Assembly: GCA_963829355.1 (NCBI GenBank) | Contig: CAWHHZ010000004.1 | Location: forward strand, 1 to 64,000 | Source of the DNA: CAWHHZ01 sp963829355 | Lineage (GTDB): Bacteria > Acidobacteriota > Thermoanaerobaculia > Gp7-AA8 > JAHWKK01 | Direction: 5' to 3' | DNA length: 64,000 bases | Shown: piece by piece, positions 24,342 to 34,442 of the stretch | How positions within the stretch are numbered: the stretch's first letter is position 1 | Layout of the letters: every line of letters begins with the position of its first letter | The notes under the pieces: model-generated | Told to the model about the DNA's origin: nothing | Databases searched by the model: none | The model's input: only the letters and a program-made list of their open reading frames with translations | Translations under genes and position numbers: made by a program

Positions 24342-27300
24342 AACGTCTCGAGCTCGCCGATCCGCTCAGTGATGACCTTGCGAGCGGTATCGACGTACTC
24401 GAGTACGGCGGGGGATGGAGCGTCGAAGGTGGAATCGAGCATGAACTGGGCGAGTCCCAGGATCGAGCTGGCGCGGTCTTCCTCGTAGACGATGCCTTTC
24501 GTTCCCGGCGGCACTCGAAGTGTCTTTTCCCATTCAGTGAGCTGCTTGTCGAGCACGACAGCTTCCTCGAGAAGCGCCTTCGCCGATGCGTCGTCCTTCC
24601 GCTCTTCGAGCCGGGTCTTGATCGTCGCGAGATCCTCGTTCGATCGGGTGATCCGCTTGACGGCCGAGGTGAGTTTCCGCTCGAGCTCGAGCACGGCGGT
24701 CTGGACCCGGTAGCGCTCGCGACGATCTTCGACACTGTAGCGGGAGTGGGGATCGTGGACGACCTCGATTGTTCCGTCATCGGTGTTACCGCCGTACTCG
24801 AGGGATACGGAGTACGTCCCCGGTGGGACTTCAGGCCCCGACGGAAGTCCGTCCTCGAGCGGCTTCTGTTCGGGCGCGGGCATCGGCTCGACACCGTCGA
24901 TGGTGGTGTCCCAGTAGATGCGGTTCAGACCCCGGACGATCGGAGCCTTGAAGGTCCGGATGACGCCGCTGGCGTCGGAGATCTTCACCGTGACCTTCGG
25001 CTTCTCGTCCTCTTTTTTCTCTTCATCTGTCGCTTCGATCTCGTTGCCTGATTCCGAGGCTTCCGGCTCCTCTTCCTCGATCGTCACATAGGCTGACGGA
25101 TGAAAAAGCTTTTCCTCGAAACTCTGCTCATTGCTGCGGAGCTTGATCTGGCGCTCCCGGTCTGCTTCCTCGTCGGAAATGGGAAGCTCAGGCCCGCTCG
25201 CCATAAACGTGATCGCCCCGCCGTAAGGCTCATTCGGCGCACGCCACTCCGTCGCACCCGCAAACCGGGAGGAGGGACTCTGGCGAGGCATGTACTGGAG
25301 CGCTGCTGTCGTGTCGAGGAGGTCGAGCGAGGCGTCGAAGCTTTTCGCGCTGAGGTCTCTGAGGACCGAGTAGTCATCGATCACATAGATACCGCGGCCA
25401 TGTGTTCCGAGTACGAGATCATCCTCCCGCTTCTGGATGGCCATGTCCATCACTGAGACGGTCGGAACACCCGCCGTCCATTTCGTCCACGTTTTCCCGC
25501 CATCGAGGGAGAAGAACAGACCGAGCTCGGTGCCGGCGAAGATCAAATCCGGATCGACGTGATCCTGCCGGACGCTCAGCGCATAGCCGTCCATCGGGGC
25601 ATGGGCCAGATCGCTCCATTTGGCGCCGTAGCCCGTCACTTTGAACAGGTGCGGAGCCATGTGCGACCGGCGATGATCGTCCACGGCGATGAAGGCGGTT
25701 CCTGCGTCGTGAGGAGATGGATCGATCATCGGGATCCACGCCCCCGCGAGGAGACCGGGCAGCTTGTCGACGCGCGTCCAGCTCTCGCCTCCATCGCGTG
25801 TGACGTGGACGCGGCCATCGTCGGTTCCTACCCAGATGACACCCCGCTGGATCGGGCTCGGCGCGATCGAGACGATCGTGGTGTAGGTCTCCGCAGCCGT
25901 CACATCCGGTGTCAGACCTCCGCTCTTGTTGAATGTCTGGAGCGCTGGATCGTCGCTGGTCAGATCATCGCTGATGACCTCCCATGTCAGACCGAGATCC
26001 GTGGAGCGGTGGACGAACTGGCTCCCGTAGTAGATCGTGTCGGGGTCGAACGGATCGCGCGCGATTGCGGAGTTCCAGTTGAACCGGAGCCCGGGACCGT
26101 CCGCGGGCGCATCGGGCCGCACGACCCGCAACTCTCCTTCGTTCAGGTCGTAGCGGTAGAGGCTGCCACCCTGGGACATCGAGAAACCGGTCCTGGAGTC
26201 ACGAGGATCGGGCGATACGTCGAAGCCGTCGCCGAACCCGACCTCCTGCCAGTGCAGGTTGCGGATGCCGCCGTTCTCGCGCACCTCCGCCGGTCCCCGC
26301 CACGACCCGTTGTCCTGGAGACCACCCAGAATGTGGTACGGATCCTCGTCATCGAGGCTGACGTGGTAGAACTGAGCGAGAGGCAGATTTTCCACGAAGC
26401 GCCAGTTCATCCCGTGGTCGTACGAGATTGCGAGTCCTCCGTCATTTCCGTCGATCAGATGGTTCGAATCGCTCGGATCGATCCAGAAGGCGTGGTTATC
26501 GATGTGGATGAAGTTACCGGGTGCGCAGCACGCAATCTGGGGAAGCTCCTCGAACGATTTCCCTCCATCGTTCGAGACTCGCACGGGTGAGGAGAGATTG
26601 TAGACACGTCCCGGAATGTTCGGGTCCGCGAAGAGCTCGGTGTAGTAGAAGGGACGATCCACTACCCACGGCTCGGTGTTCATCTTCTCCCAGTGCCGGC
26701 CGCCGTCAGTGGAGCGAACGAGTGCGCTCTTCTCTGCTTCGACCAGCGCGTAGACCAGGCCCTGCTGCGCGGGAGACGGTGCGATGACCATGCGGCCATG
26801 CGGCCCTCCGGAAGGCCATCTTCTTCGAGCCGCTGCTGCCACGTCTCGCCGCCGTCGGCCGAGACGTACATCCCCGATCCTGGTCCCCCCGAGATGAAGT
26901 GGTAAGGCCAGCGGCGGAACTGCCACAACGCTGCATACACCTTGCGCGGATTGAACGGGTCTAGCTTGACGTCGGTTCCACCCGTCTTCTCGTCAACGTA
27001 CAGAATCTTCGTCCATGTCCTTCCACCGTCGACCGTCCTGTAGATGCCTCGGTCCTGGTTCTCTCCCCAGAGCGTCCCCATCGCCGCGACATAGACGATG
27101 TCGGGATCGGTCGGGTGGACCGTCACCTGGTTGATCCGTTCGGTGTTTTCCAGCCCCATCGACGTCCACGTTTCTCCACCGTCGGTGGACTTGAAGATGC
27201 CACGCCCGATCGAAGTGGAATTGCGAACCGCTCCTTCACCCGTCCCGACCCAGACGATGTCTGGATTGGGCTGGAAGATCGCGATCGATCCGATCGAGGC

Positions 27301-27552
27301 GACCGGTTGGTCGTCGAAGACCGGCTCCCAGGTCAGGCCTCCGTCCTGCGATCGCCAGACACCTCCGGAAGCGGCTCCGACGTAGATTCGGTTCGTGTCG
27401 GACTGGACGACGTCGATCGCGGCGATGCGTCCGCTCATCGCACCGGGCCCGAGGCTGCGAGCTCGGAGTCCCGAAAGCAGGTCCGGGTCGATCTGTGCCG
27501 ATGACGACGAGGCGAAAAGCAGCGCGATAACGAGAGCAAGGCGAGATCTCAT
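24266..27552 (-). CDS. Sortilin/VPS10-like Asp-box beta-propeller protein, frameshifted
   Basis: About 1,095 residues from ATG 27552, in two frames joined by one base lost near 26805 (GLPEG then PHGRMVIAPSP). A signal peptide (LALVIALLFASSSSAQ) leads into a propeller with at least eight Asp boxes, S/T-x-D-G-G-x-T/S-W type: SQDGGLTW, STDGGETW, TVDGGRTW, SADGGETW, SNDGGKSF, TRDGGESW, SLDGGKTW. A C-terminal region of about 300 residues is Glu/Lys-rich with coiled-coil character, ending NKLSDANVGLLVTSP. These large exported proteins are common in Acidobacteriota and Bacteroidota and are often labelled glycosyl hydrolase, without proof. No catalytic residues stand out. Function unknown; likely periplasmic or surface-exposed. 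Confidence 0.82.
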
Positions 27553-27602
27553 GCATGTCCTCCGAAGCTTTGGCTCTGGCGAATGCATACTACACGCATT
27601 CC

Positions 27603-28148
27603 TCAGACCTTCAGTGAGCCGCGAAACCCTCGTGCGGCGTAGTACGACTCGGCGCCATTGTGGTACGTGAATACGTGGTCGTAGCGCCGGTCGCAGAAGA
27701 GTGCGCCTCCGAGCTTCCGGATGGCGGGCGGTGTGGCGATCCAGCTCGAGGTTTTCATGTCGAGCTCGCCGAGCTTCTGGAGCGCGCGGTACTCCTTTTC
27801 CGTCAGAAGCTCGATCCCCATCGCGGAAGCCATGTCGATCGCGCTCGTCTCCGGCTTGTGCTTCTTGCGCGACTCGAGAGCCTCCCGGTCATAGCAGACG
27901 CTTCTGCGTCCCGCAGGACTCTCGGAGGAACAATCGTAGAAGATGTACTCGCCGGTCTTGTCGTCGCGCCCGACGACATCGGGTTCCCCGCCGGTATTCT
28001 CCATCTCCCCGAGAGAGCGCAGCTTGGCGGGATCAGCCTCAAGCCTTGCCTGAACATCGGCCCACCGCAGACCGTCGTGCCGATGCATGTTCTCCTCGAA
28101 GCGGGCGTTCAATGTGCTGAGCAGTTCCTTGCGCTCGTTTGCCTTCAT
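27603..28148 (-). CDS. DUF4256 domain protein
   Basis: A 181-residue protein matching the DUF4256 family: NARFEENMHRHDGLRWADVQ at the start, MENTGGEPDVVGRDDKTGEY, CSSESPAGRRSVCYD, MGIELLTEKEYRALQKLGEL and RYDHVFTYHNGAESYYAARGF at the end. The family has no known activity; the pattern of conserved charged residues suggests a nuclease-like or nucleotide-binding fold, which is a guess. It is full length and sits alone. Confidence 0.85.
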   Translation of the reverse strand: MKANERKELLSTLNARFEENMHRHDGLRWADVQARLEADPAKLRSLGEMENTGGEPDVVGRDDKTGEYIFYDCSSESPAGRRSVCYDREALESRKKHKPETSAIDMASAMGIELLTEKEYRALQKLGELDMKTSSWIATPPAIRKLGGALFCDRRYDHVFTYHNGAESYYAARGFRGSLKV

Positions 28149-28603
28149 GAGGCAATTCTAACGTCACGTCAGGCGGAGTTCGTCTTGATCTGCGCGAATC
28201 CCACGCCACATCCGACGACTGGCGAGACGCGTCGTGGAGAGCGATCCCGACCTGGTGGTTGTGCGGGTCTTCCAGGCTATAGGGCACTCGCTCCCCGTCT
28301 CCTCGCACAGGAGAGCGATGACGATTCCAAAGGCTGATCGTCCGTTTGAGCTCGACGAATAAGTGCATTCACCTCCCGTTCGCAACGTTTAACAGGGTTC
28401 GGGACTTCAGGGAAGCCTGGAAATCAAAAGCGACCGCGTGCTCGCGAGCCTTCTGACGGGTGGGCGTGACGACGACTCGACAGATGACACCGCCCACCAC
28501 GAATCGCCGTCGGGCGGGTTTGATCGAAATGAACGCCCCGTGGCCGCAGCAGGAAGCGAGATTGACCGGGGCATCGGCTGGGGTTTAGCATCGTTCCTCT
28601 CCC
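28149..28603. other. Gene-free stretch
   Basis: About 455 bases between the DUF4256 start and the next kinase. Short Arg/Ser-rich frames here lack ribosome sites and recognisable domains. A minus-strand piece (YSLEDPHNHQVGIALHD) has a faint VOC-like look but is too short to call. The kinase promoter should lie near its right end; I cannot place it. Confidence 0.4.
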
Positions 28604-30805
28604 ATGATCGGACAGACGTTCCTGCAGTACACGATCACCGAAAAGCTCGGTGCCGGAGGAATGGGCGTCGTGTACAAGGCCTCCGACGGCCGGCTCGATC
28701 GCGAGGTGGCGCTGAAGTTCCTGCCGGATGAGCTGGCGAGCGACTCCGCCGCACTGCAGCGATTTCAGCGCGAGGCGAAAGCTGCCTCGGCGCTGAATCA
28801 CCCTGGCATCTGCACGATCCATTCGATCGAGCAGCACGATTCGCATCATTTCATCGTGATGGAGTTGCTCGAGGGAGAGACGCTCTCGGACCGTATGCGG
28901 CATACGCCGATCAATCTGCCCGAGCTCCTCAGGATCGCCATTCATGTGGCCGACGCCCTCGAGTCGGCTCATGCCAAGGGAATCGTCCATCGGGATCTCA
29001 AGCCGGCGAACATCTTCATCAACGACCGGGAGCAGGTAAAGATCCTGGACTTCGGTCTCGCGAAGATCGATCTGTCGCGCACTGCCGGCGATGGTTCGCA
29101 GATGGAGACTGCCGTCCGGAAGGACCAGTTGACTCAGGCAGGCTCGACACTCGGGACGGTCGCGTACATGTCGCCCGAGCAGACCCGGGGAATCCCCACC
29201 GACTCCCGGACCGATCTTTTCTCGTTCGGTACGGTGCTCTATCAGATGGCAACCGGTGTTCTGCCGTTCCAGGGCGAGACCTCCGCGGTGGTTTCCGAAG
29301 GCATCCTCAATCGAGACCCGTCTCCCGTGAGCCAGCTCAACCCATCGCTTCCAGGGGAGATCGGCCGCATCATCGGCAAGGCGATGGAGAAGGATCGCAA
29401 CTTCCGCTATCAGACGGCGATGGAGCTGAAGACCGATCTGATGCGACTGCAGCGAGACATCGACTCCGGTGGGCGCCGCGCGGTCGAGAGCAGTGATGCC
29501 AGCCGCGAACCGCGACAGGATCAGAAATCGATTGCGGTTCTCTATCTCGAAAATCTCAGCGGCGTGAAAGATGACGAATATCTCCGTGACGGGATCACCG
29601 AAGACATCATCACGGAGCTGTCGAAGATCAAGGGTCTTCGCATCTTTTCGAGACCCACAGTGCTGACCTATCGCGATCGTGCGGTGACGCCGGCTCAGAT
29701 TGGACAGCAGCTCGGCGCCGCATACGTCCTGACCGGAAGCCTGCGACGAGCCGGCGCACGGCTGCGGATCAATGCGCAGCTCGTCGATACGCACACCGAT
29801 TTCCCGACATGGTCAGAGCGATACGACCGGGAGATGGAGGACGTCTTCGAGCTTCAGGACGAGATCGCCCGCAAGATCGCCGAGGCGCTGCGGGTCACGC
29901 TCAGTCCGCAGGAGGAGAAAGCGCTGGCCGCAAAGCCGACCGAGAATCTCCAGGCCTACGATCAGTACCTGCGCGGACGAAGCTACATGCGCCGGTTCAC
30001 GCGGCAGGATCTCGACTTTGCGCTTCAGATGTTCGGCAACGCGGTCACTCTGGATCCCGATTTCACGCTCGCCCACGCGTCGATCGCCAACGCGTGCGCC
30101 CAGTACTACTACCACTACGAACGCTCCAGATCGTGGCTGGAACGCGCGATCGCGGCGACCGACACGGCCAAGTCACTCGATGAGGATGCGCCCGAGGTGA
30201 TGGTGGCCCAGGGATGGATTCATTACGCGGAGAGCCGCCACGAAGAGGCGGTGAATGTTCTGCGCAAGGCCGTCGAGCGACGTCCCGACATCGAGGGTGG
30301 GTATTACATTCTTGGACGCGCTCTGTTTGCTTCCGGTCGGAATCACGAGGTTCTCGACATGGCGGAGACGGCAATTGCGCACTCCGGTGAGAACTACAAC
30401 GTCTGGGTCCCGATCGGGAATGCTCTCGGATCTCTCGGCAAGGCCGATCAGCTCAGGAACTTCACGCAGCGCAGAATCCAGGTCTTCGAGGAACATCTGA
30501 AGAAGGTCCCGGAGGATGCGCGCGCCCGGATTCTTCTCTCGACGGATTACGCACGCTCCAACCGCGCGGACGATGCGGCGCGTGAGGCGACCCTCGCGAT
30601 GACGCTGCGGCCGGGAGATGCCATCGTCGCCTACAACGCCGCCTGCACGTTCGGTCTGATCGGCAGGAAGCAGGAAGCGCTGGACGCGATCAAACGCGCC
30701 CATCAGAACGGCTTCACCGATCCCGCATGGACCAGACGCGATCCCGACCTCGAGTTGCTCCACGGTGACTCCGAGTTCGATCGGCTGTACCCGCCGGTCG
30801 ATTGA
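28604..30805 (+). CDS. Ser/Thr protein kinase with TolB-like and TPR domains
   Basis: 733 residues. The N-terminal kinase (about 1-285) has the glycine loop LGAGGMGVVYKA, VAIK-type Lys in VALKFL, HRDLKPANIF with catalytic Asp, the DFG triplet in ILDFGLAKI and an SPEQ activation-segment motif. From about residue 305 a FlgO/TolB-like domain follows (KSIAVLYLENLSG, GITEDIITELSKI, AAYVLTGSLRRAG), then TPR repeats to the end (PDIEGGYYILGRALFASGR, then AIVAYNAACTFGLIGRKQEA). There is no obvious membrane helix, unlike the kinases at 34443 and 57964. The arrangement is the same as in Acidobacteriota kinase-adenylate-cyclase-like fusions. It should phosphorylate unknown partners, with TPRs for docking. 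Confidence 0.92.
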   Translation: MIGQTFLQYTITEKLGAGGMGVVYKASDGRLDREVALKFLPDELASDSAALQRFQREAKAASALNHPGICTIHSIEQHDSHHFIVMELLEGETLSDRMRHTPINLPELLRIAIHVADALESAHAKGIVHRDLKPANIFINDREQVKILDFGLAKIDLSRTAGDGSQMETAVRKDQLTQAGSTLGTVAYMSPEQTRGIPTDSRTDLFSFGTVLYQMATGVLPFQGETSAVVSEGILNRDPSPVSQLNPSLPGEIGRIIGKAMEKDRNFRYQTAMELKTDLMRLQRDIDSGGRRAVESSDASREPRQDQKSIAVLYLENLSGVKDDEYLRDGITEDIITELSKIKGLRIFSRPTVLTYRDRAVTPAQIGQQLGAAYVLTGSLRRAGARLRINAQLVDTHTDFPTWSERYDREMEDVFELQDEIARKIAEALRVTLSPQEEKALAAKPTENLQAYDQYLRGRSYMRRFTRQDLDFALQMFGNAVTLDPDFTLAHASIANACAQYYYHYERSRSWLERAIAATDTAKSLDEDAPEVMVAQGWIHYAESRHEEAVNVLRKAVERRPDIEGGYYILGRALFASGRNHEVLDMAETAIAHSGENYNVWVPIGNALGSLGKADQLRNFTQRRIQVFEEHLKKVPEDARARILLSTDYARSNRADDAAREATLAMTLRPGDAIVAYNAACTFGLIGRKQEALDAIKRAHQNGFTDPAWTRRDPDLELLHGDSEFDRLYPPVD

Positions 30806-30852
30806 CGGCCGGACGTACCCGTAATTCCCGCGCCTTCGGGTGAGGCCGATGT

Positions 30853-32946
30853 TCAGCCGACTCCGAGCGCGGCCCGGATTCGCGAGATCAGGAGCTCGGC
30901 CTCGATCGGTTTCGGCTGGAAGTGATCGAATCCCGCGGCGAGAGCCTCGCTTCCCTGATCCTCCTTCAGATAGGCACTGAGCGCGATTGCCACGACCAGA
31001 TGGTCTTCTGCGCGGGATCGAATGGACCGGATCAGATCGAGTCCGGTAGCGCCGGGGAGGCCGATGTCGCACAGCAGGACCTGCGGCTCGCTGAGTCCGT
31101 ACTGCGTCAAACCTTCTTCCACTGTCCGGCCGAAGGTGATGAGCGCTCCCGCCCGTTTCATCAGAGTGACGAGGAACTCACGTGTTGCGTCGTCATCTTC
31201 GACGAGCAGGACCCGAACGTCTCGAAGCTCCGAGCCATCGAGCTCGATGATCCCGGCGGCGTCAGGTACCTTCGTCACCGACGAGTCCGCGAGGGGAAGC
31301 GCCACATCGAATCGGGCACCCTTTCCCGGGACACTCTCCACCTGCACTGTTCCCCCGTGCAGATCGACGAGATCTTTCACGATCGACAGTCCGAGACCGA
31401 GTCCTCCCTGAATACGAGTGAGCGCAGACTCCTCCTGACTGAAGCGGGTAAAGAGGCGGGGTAGAAATTGGGAATCGATTCCCTTGCCCTGGTCTGCTAC
31501 GGAGATCACGGCGTGAGTATCCCGCTCTTCGAGGCTCACACGGACCGGCTTGTCCGGCGGCGAGAACTTGATTGCGTTCGAGAGCAGGTTCCAGACGACC
31601 TGATGCAGTCGCTGAGGATCGCCCATGACCAGCCGCATCGATTCGGGAAGAGTGACCTCGATATCCACATGCCGCGACGCGGCCACCGGACGCACGGTTG
31701 CGACCGCGCTGCGCACCACGGAGACGAGATCGACCGGGACGCGCTCGAGTTTCATCTGACCTACGCTGATGCGCGATACGTCGAGCAGATCATTCACGAG
31801 CTGGGATTGAGCTCGCGCGCTGCTTTCGATCGTCGAGAGTCCTTCGTCAAGCTCGCGTGCAGATGGTCCGCTCCTGAGCAGGCTCGTCCAGCCGAGGATC
31901 GATGTCAGGGGCGTCCGTAATTCGTGGGAGACCGTGGCGAGAAACTCCCCTTTGAGGCGGTCTGCATTCTCCGCTTCGATTCTTGCGCGCTTTTCCCGGC
32001 TCAGTGCCTCCCGGGTCTGATCGTCCGCTCTGCGGCTCTCGATTGCGATTGCAGCAGTGCGGGTGATCAGATCGATCAATTCACGGTCGTCCGCGGTCGG
32101 CGACCTTGGGGTGCGAGAGTAGAGCGCGAAGGTTCCGATCACACCCCCCGTGCGAGAGGGGATCGGCGTCGACCAGCACGCGTGAAGCCCGTGAGAGAGT
32201 GCAAGATCGCGCCAGGGAGTCCAGAGCGGATCATTTGCAATATCGCTCACGATCACCGGCTCGTTCCGGAACGCTGCTGTTCCGCACGAGCCGGCGGACG
32301 GTCCGATCTCGATCCCGTCAATGGCTTTGTTGTAGTCGGAAGGGAGAGCCGGGGCGGACAGATGGAGGAGGTGCTTACCATCGTCGTCGAGCAGGAGGAT
32401 GGAGGCAGACATTCCGCTCGGCGAGATGTCTTCGAGAGAGCTCAGCAGATTGTCGAATGTCTGCGCGAGCGGGCGTCCCGAGAGAATGTTCTCGAGCGCC
32501 CGCTTCTGACTGTCGATGAGCTTTTCTGCTCGCCGGCGCTGGTGAACCTCGGCGGCGAGGGCATCGATTCTCGCTCTCAGCTCGGTGAACTCGATCACCG
32601 TCTGTTCGCGAGGGCGAAGTCGCATGAGCAAAGCGTTCTCATCCCCGGATGATGAGATCCGTGCGGTATCAATTCGCAGAATAACCGGATCCCCTTCCAC
32701 GCCGGGAACCCGGACCGAGCCGGGAGCCGGAGCGGAGCTCCGCCGGGCCATTCTCAAATGATCGTGCAGCGCCTCGTCGGAGTCGTCGATGAAGGAGTGA
32801 AGTAGTGCCCCCTCGAGGTCGATCCTGCTGCGTCCGAGAAGTTTCGCCGCCAGAGTGCTCGCTGCCATGATCCTGCCGTCAGTGCGGAGAAGGATCAGTG
32901 GCTCGCCGAGGACTCGTGAGAATGAATCGAGGGTCGACGGATCCAT
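30853..32946 (-). CDS. Hybrid sensor histidine kinase with PAS, GAF and receiver domains
   Basis: 697 residues from ATG 32946, tightly behind the sensor gene at 32949-33479 (two bases between). Residues 1-120 form a PAS-like domain; a linker coiled coil at about 120-155 leads to a GAF domain (about 160-305, with GTFALYS and GSCGTAAFRNEP). HisKA has the phospho-His341 in ATVSHELRTPLTSILGW. The ATPase core has NLLSNAIKFSP (N box), ADQGKGI and GGLGLGLSIVKDL (G boxes). A C-terminal receiver holds phospho-Asp627 in VLLCDIGLPG, with Lys in QPKPIEAE. No membrane helix is seen, so it is a cytosolic sensor. Coupling to the MetOD1-like gene suggests one signalling unit. Confidence 0.93.
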   Translation of the reverse strand: MDPSTLDSFSRVLGEPLILLRTDGRIMAASTLAAKLLGRSRIDLEGALLHSFIDDSDEALHDHLRMARRSSAPAPGSVRVPGVEGDPVILRIDTARISSSGDENALLMRLRPREQTVIEFTELRARIDALAAEVHQRRRAEKLIDSQKRALENILSGRPLAQTFDNLLSSLEDISPSGMSASILLLDDDGKHLLHLSAPALPSDYNKAIDGIEIGPSAGSCGTAAFRNEPVIVSDIANDPLWTPWRDLALSHGLHACWSTPIPSRTGGVIGTFALYSRTPRSPTADDRELIDLITRTAAIAIESRRADDQTREALSREKRARIEAENADRLKGEFLATVSHELRTPLTSILGWTSLLRSGPSARELDEGLSTIESSARAQSQLVNDLLDVSRISVGQMKLERVPVDLVSVVRSAVATVRPVAASRHVDIEVTLPESMRLVMGDPQRLHQVVWNLLSNAIKFSPPDKPVRVSLEERDTHAVISVADQGKGIDSQFLPRLFTRFSQEESALTRIQGGLGLGLSIVKDLVDLHGGTVQVESVPGKGARFDVALPLADSSVTKVPDAAGIIELDGSELRDVRVLLVEDDDATREFLVTLMKRAGALITFGRTVEEGLTQYGLSEPQVLLCDIGLPGATGLDLIRSIRSRAEDHLVVAIALSAYLKEDQGSEALAAGFDHFQPKPIEAELLISRIRAALGVG

Positions 32947-32948
32947 GT

Positions 32949-33479
32949 TCAATCGCTGGTTCCGAAGTATTCGCGCCCCGCCGATTCCTTGTCTGCCTGG
33001 GGGCGCAGCCAGACGACGACGCGGCAGCCGGAAGCTCCTTCCGCAATCGTTTCCTCCAGATCGACGCGGGCGTAGCCGAGGTTCTCCGCGGCGATCGACC
33101 CGAAGACATTTGAGGTCATCATGCACATCGAGGGACGCCCGATTACCTTCTCCGCGAACGGACAGGCTCGATTTCCAAGAACGATTTTCTCTTCGTCCTG
33201 CTCGATGACGAAGAAGTCCCCCTGGATTCGTCGCTTGAGGTCGACGAGCACGTCCGCAACCTCCTCGCGATTCAATCGGTCTGCGCCCAGGGCGGTCCGG
33301 TAGTCGCGGTCGATCTGTTCTCCGATCTTCTGTCCGACGACACTGATGAAACCGGAGGCTTCGTCGATTCCGACGACGTCCTGAAGTGTTCCCGAGAGCT
33401 CACGGATCAGGTTCCTGAGAAACAGATCCCTCTCGAGCGGGATGTCGGCGTTCTGCACGGCAGTCGTTGATTCTTTCAT
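32949..33479 (-). CDS. MetOD1-like output/sensor domain protein
   Basis: A 176-residue protein resembling methanogen output domain 1 (MetOD1): LLRNLIRELSGTLQDVVG near the start, then ACPFAEKVIGRPSMCMMTSNVFGS, with Cys pairs C-P-F and C-M-M that are typical of the family, and RVVVWLRP at the end. The two Cys may bind metal or a cofactor. The gene is coupled to a hybrid histidine kinase. Identification is from motif memory, so moderate. Confidence 0.7.
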   Translation of the reverse strand: MKESTTAVQNADIPLERDLFLRNLIRELSGTLQDVVGIDEASGFISVVGQKIGEQIDRDYRTALGADRLNREEVADVLVDLKRRIQGDFFVIEQDEEKIVLGNRACPFAEKVIGRPSMCMMTSNVFGSIAAENLGYARVDLEETIAEGASGCRVVVWLRPQADKESAGREYFGTSD

Positions 33480-33561
33480 GAGGCCTTCCTTCGTGTGATT
33501 AACCTTCTCCTAGCAAGCGGAACGCCACTCATCTGAAGATCGAATGGAAGGCAGAATCGTG

Positions 33562-34299
33562 TTACCACCGGAACTGCGCGCCGGCGATCGCGTAGGCGAA
33601 GGTGGCGAAGGAGAAGACCTCATCATTGTCCGCGCCGCCGTCGAGCACACGGCCACCGAGGAAGAGAGAGGCGCTCTCGGAGAGTCTCGTCTCCACGCGG
33701 AGCGCGGCATCGATCGCGCGGCCCTGCGGTGCTGCGGCGCCGTCGACGTCGAGATCGATCGCGAATCGTTCGCCCGGCTCATAGCGGGCGCCTCCGTAGA
33801 GCAGAGGAACGACTCCCGTGTTGGATTTCGTCGAGGAGCCCTGGTCGTTGCGCAACGAGATCTCGGCGTCACGGACCTTTGCGGTCAGTCCTGCGCGAAA
33901 TGACCACGGTCCAGAGGATCTGAAGTGGTAGACGCCGCTGACTCTGTAGGAGTCGAACCGGTAGTCCACATGGATCGGATCACCCGCGGTGAATGTCGCA
34001 TCCTCGAACAGAACCGTGTCTGCAGGGACGTAGGTGCTGTCCGTAGAGAGGGGAGCGGCGAGCAATCGGACCGACCAGCGCTCATTCACGCTCCAGTTCA
34101 GCGTCGCGCGCCCGGCAAATGTTGGTCCCTCGTCATCGAGCCGGACCAGCGTCCCCGCGTCGCCGGGAACTGCGAAATCGTTGCGGAGCTGCCAGGCCGC
34201 TCCTGTCTCCAGGTCGAGCGTAAAGCGGTCGTCGGCGGAACCGACTGGGGCGAGAAGCATGAGGACGGTCGCGGTAGCGGTGAGTAGTCTGGCTGACAT
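33562..34299 (-). CDS. OmpW-like outer-membrane beta-barrel protein
   Basis: A 245-residue exported barrel. The signal peptide MSARLLTATATVLMLLAPVGSA is followed by amphipathic strands with OmpW-type turns (NWSVNERWSVRLLAAPL, FRAGLTAKVRDAEISL) and a terminal strand ending in Trp (IAGAQFRW). OmpW proteins are small eight-stranded barrels for hydrophobic solutes. Placed between the MetOD1/histidine-kinase unit and the divergent kinase gene; direct operon membership is unlikely because of 82 bases of separation on the left. Confidence 0.75.
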   Translation of the reverse strand: MSARLLTATATVLMLLAPVGSADDRFTLDLETGAAWQLRNDFAVPGDAGTLVRLDDEGPTFAGRATLNWSVNERWSVRLLAAPLSTDSTYVPADTVLFEDATFTAGDPIHVDYRFDSYRVSGVYHFRSSGPWSFRAGLTAKVRDAEISLRNDQGSSTKSNTGVVPLLYGGARYEPGERFAIDLDVDGAAAPQGRAIDAALRVETRLSESASLFLGGRVLDGGADNDEVFSFATFAYAIAGAQFRW

Positions 34300-34442
34300 G
34301 GTGAAACGGTGCTAACCATTGATCGGTGCGTGATATTCGGTTGGTAGCGGATCCACGTCAGGACCGGCATTTCATGCCGGGCGCCCCCGCCGAAGAACAC
34401 CGATGACTCGCCGGCCGGACCAGCGTATCCTGTTCGGCACCG

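Noticed and set aside
28164..28385. Small minus-strand frame between the DUF4256 gene and a kinase
   Set aside because: Arg/Ser-rich, no start site, only a weak VOC-like word.
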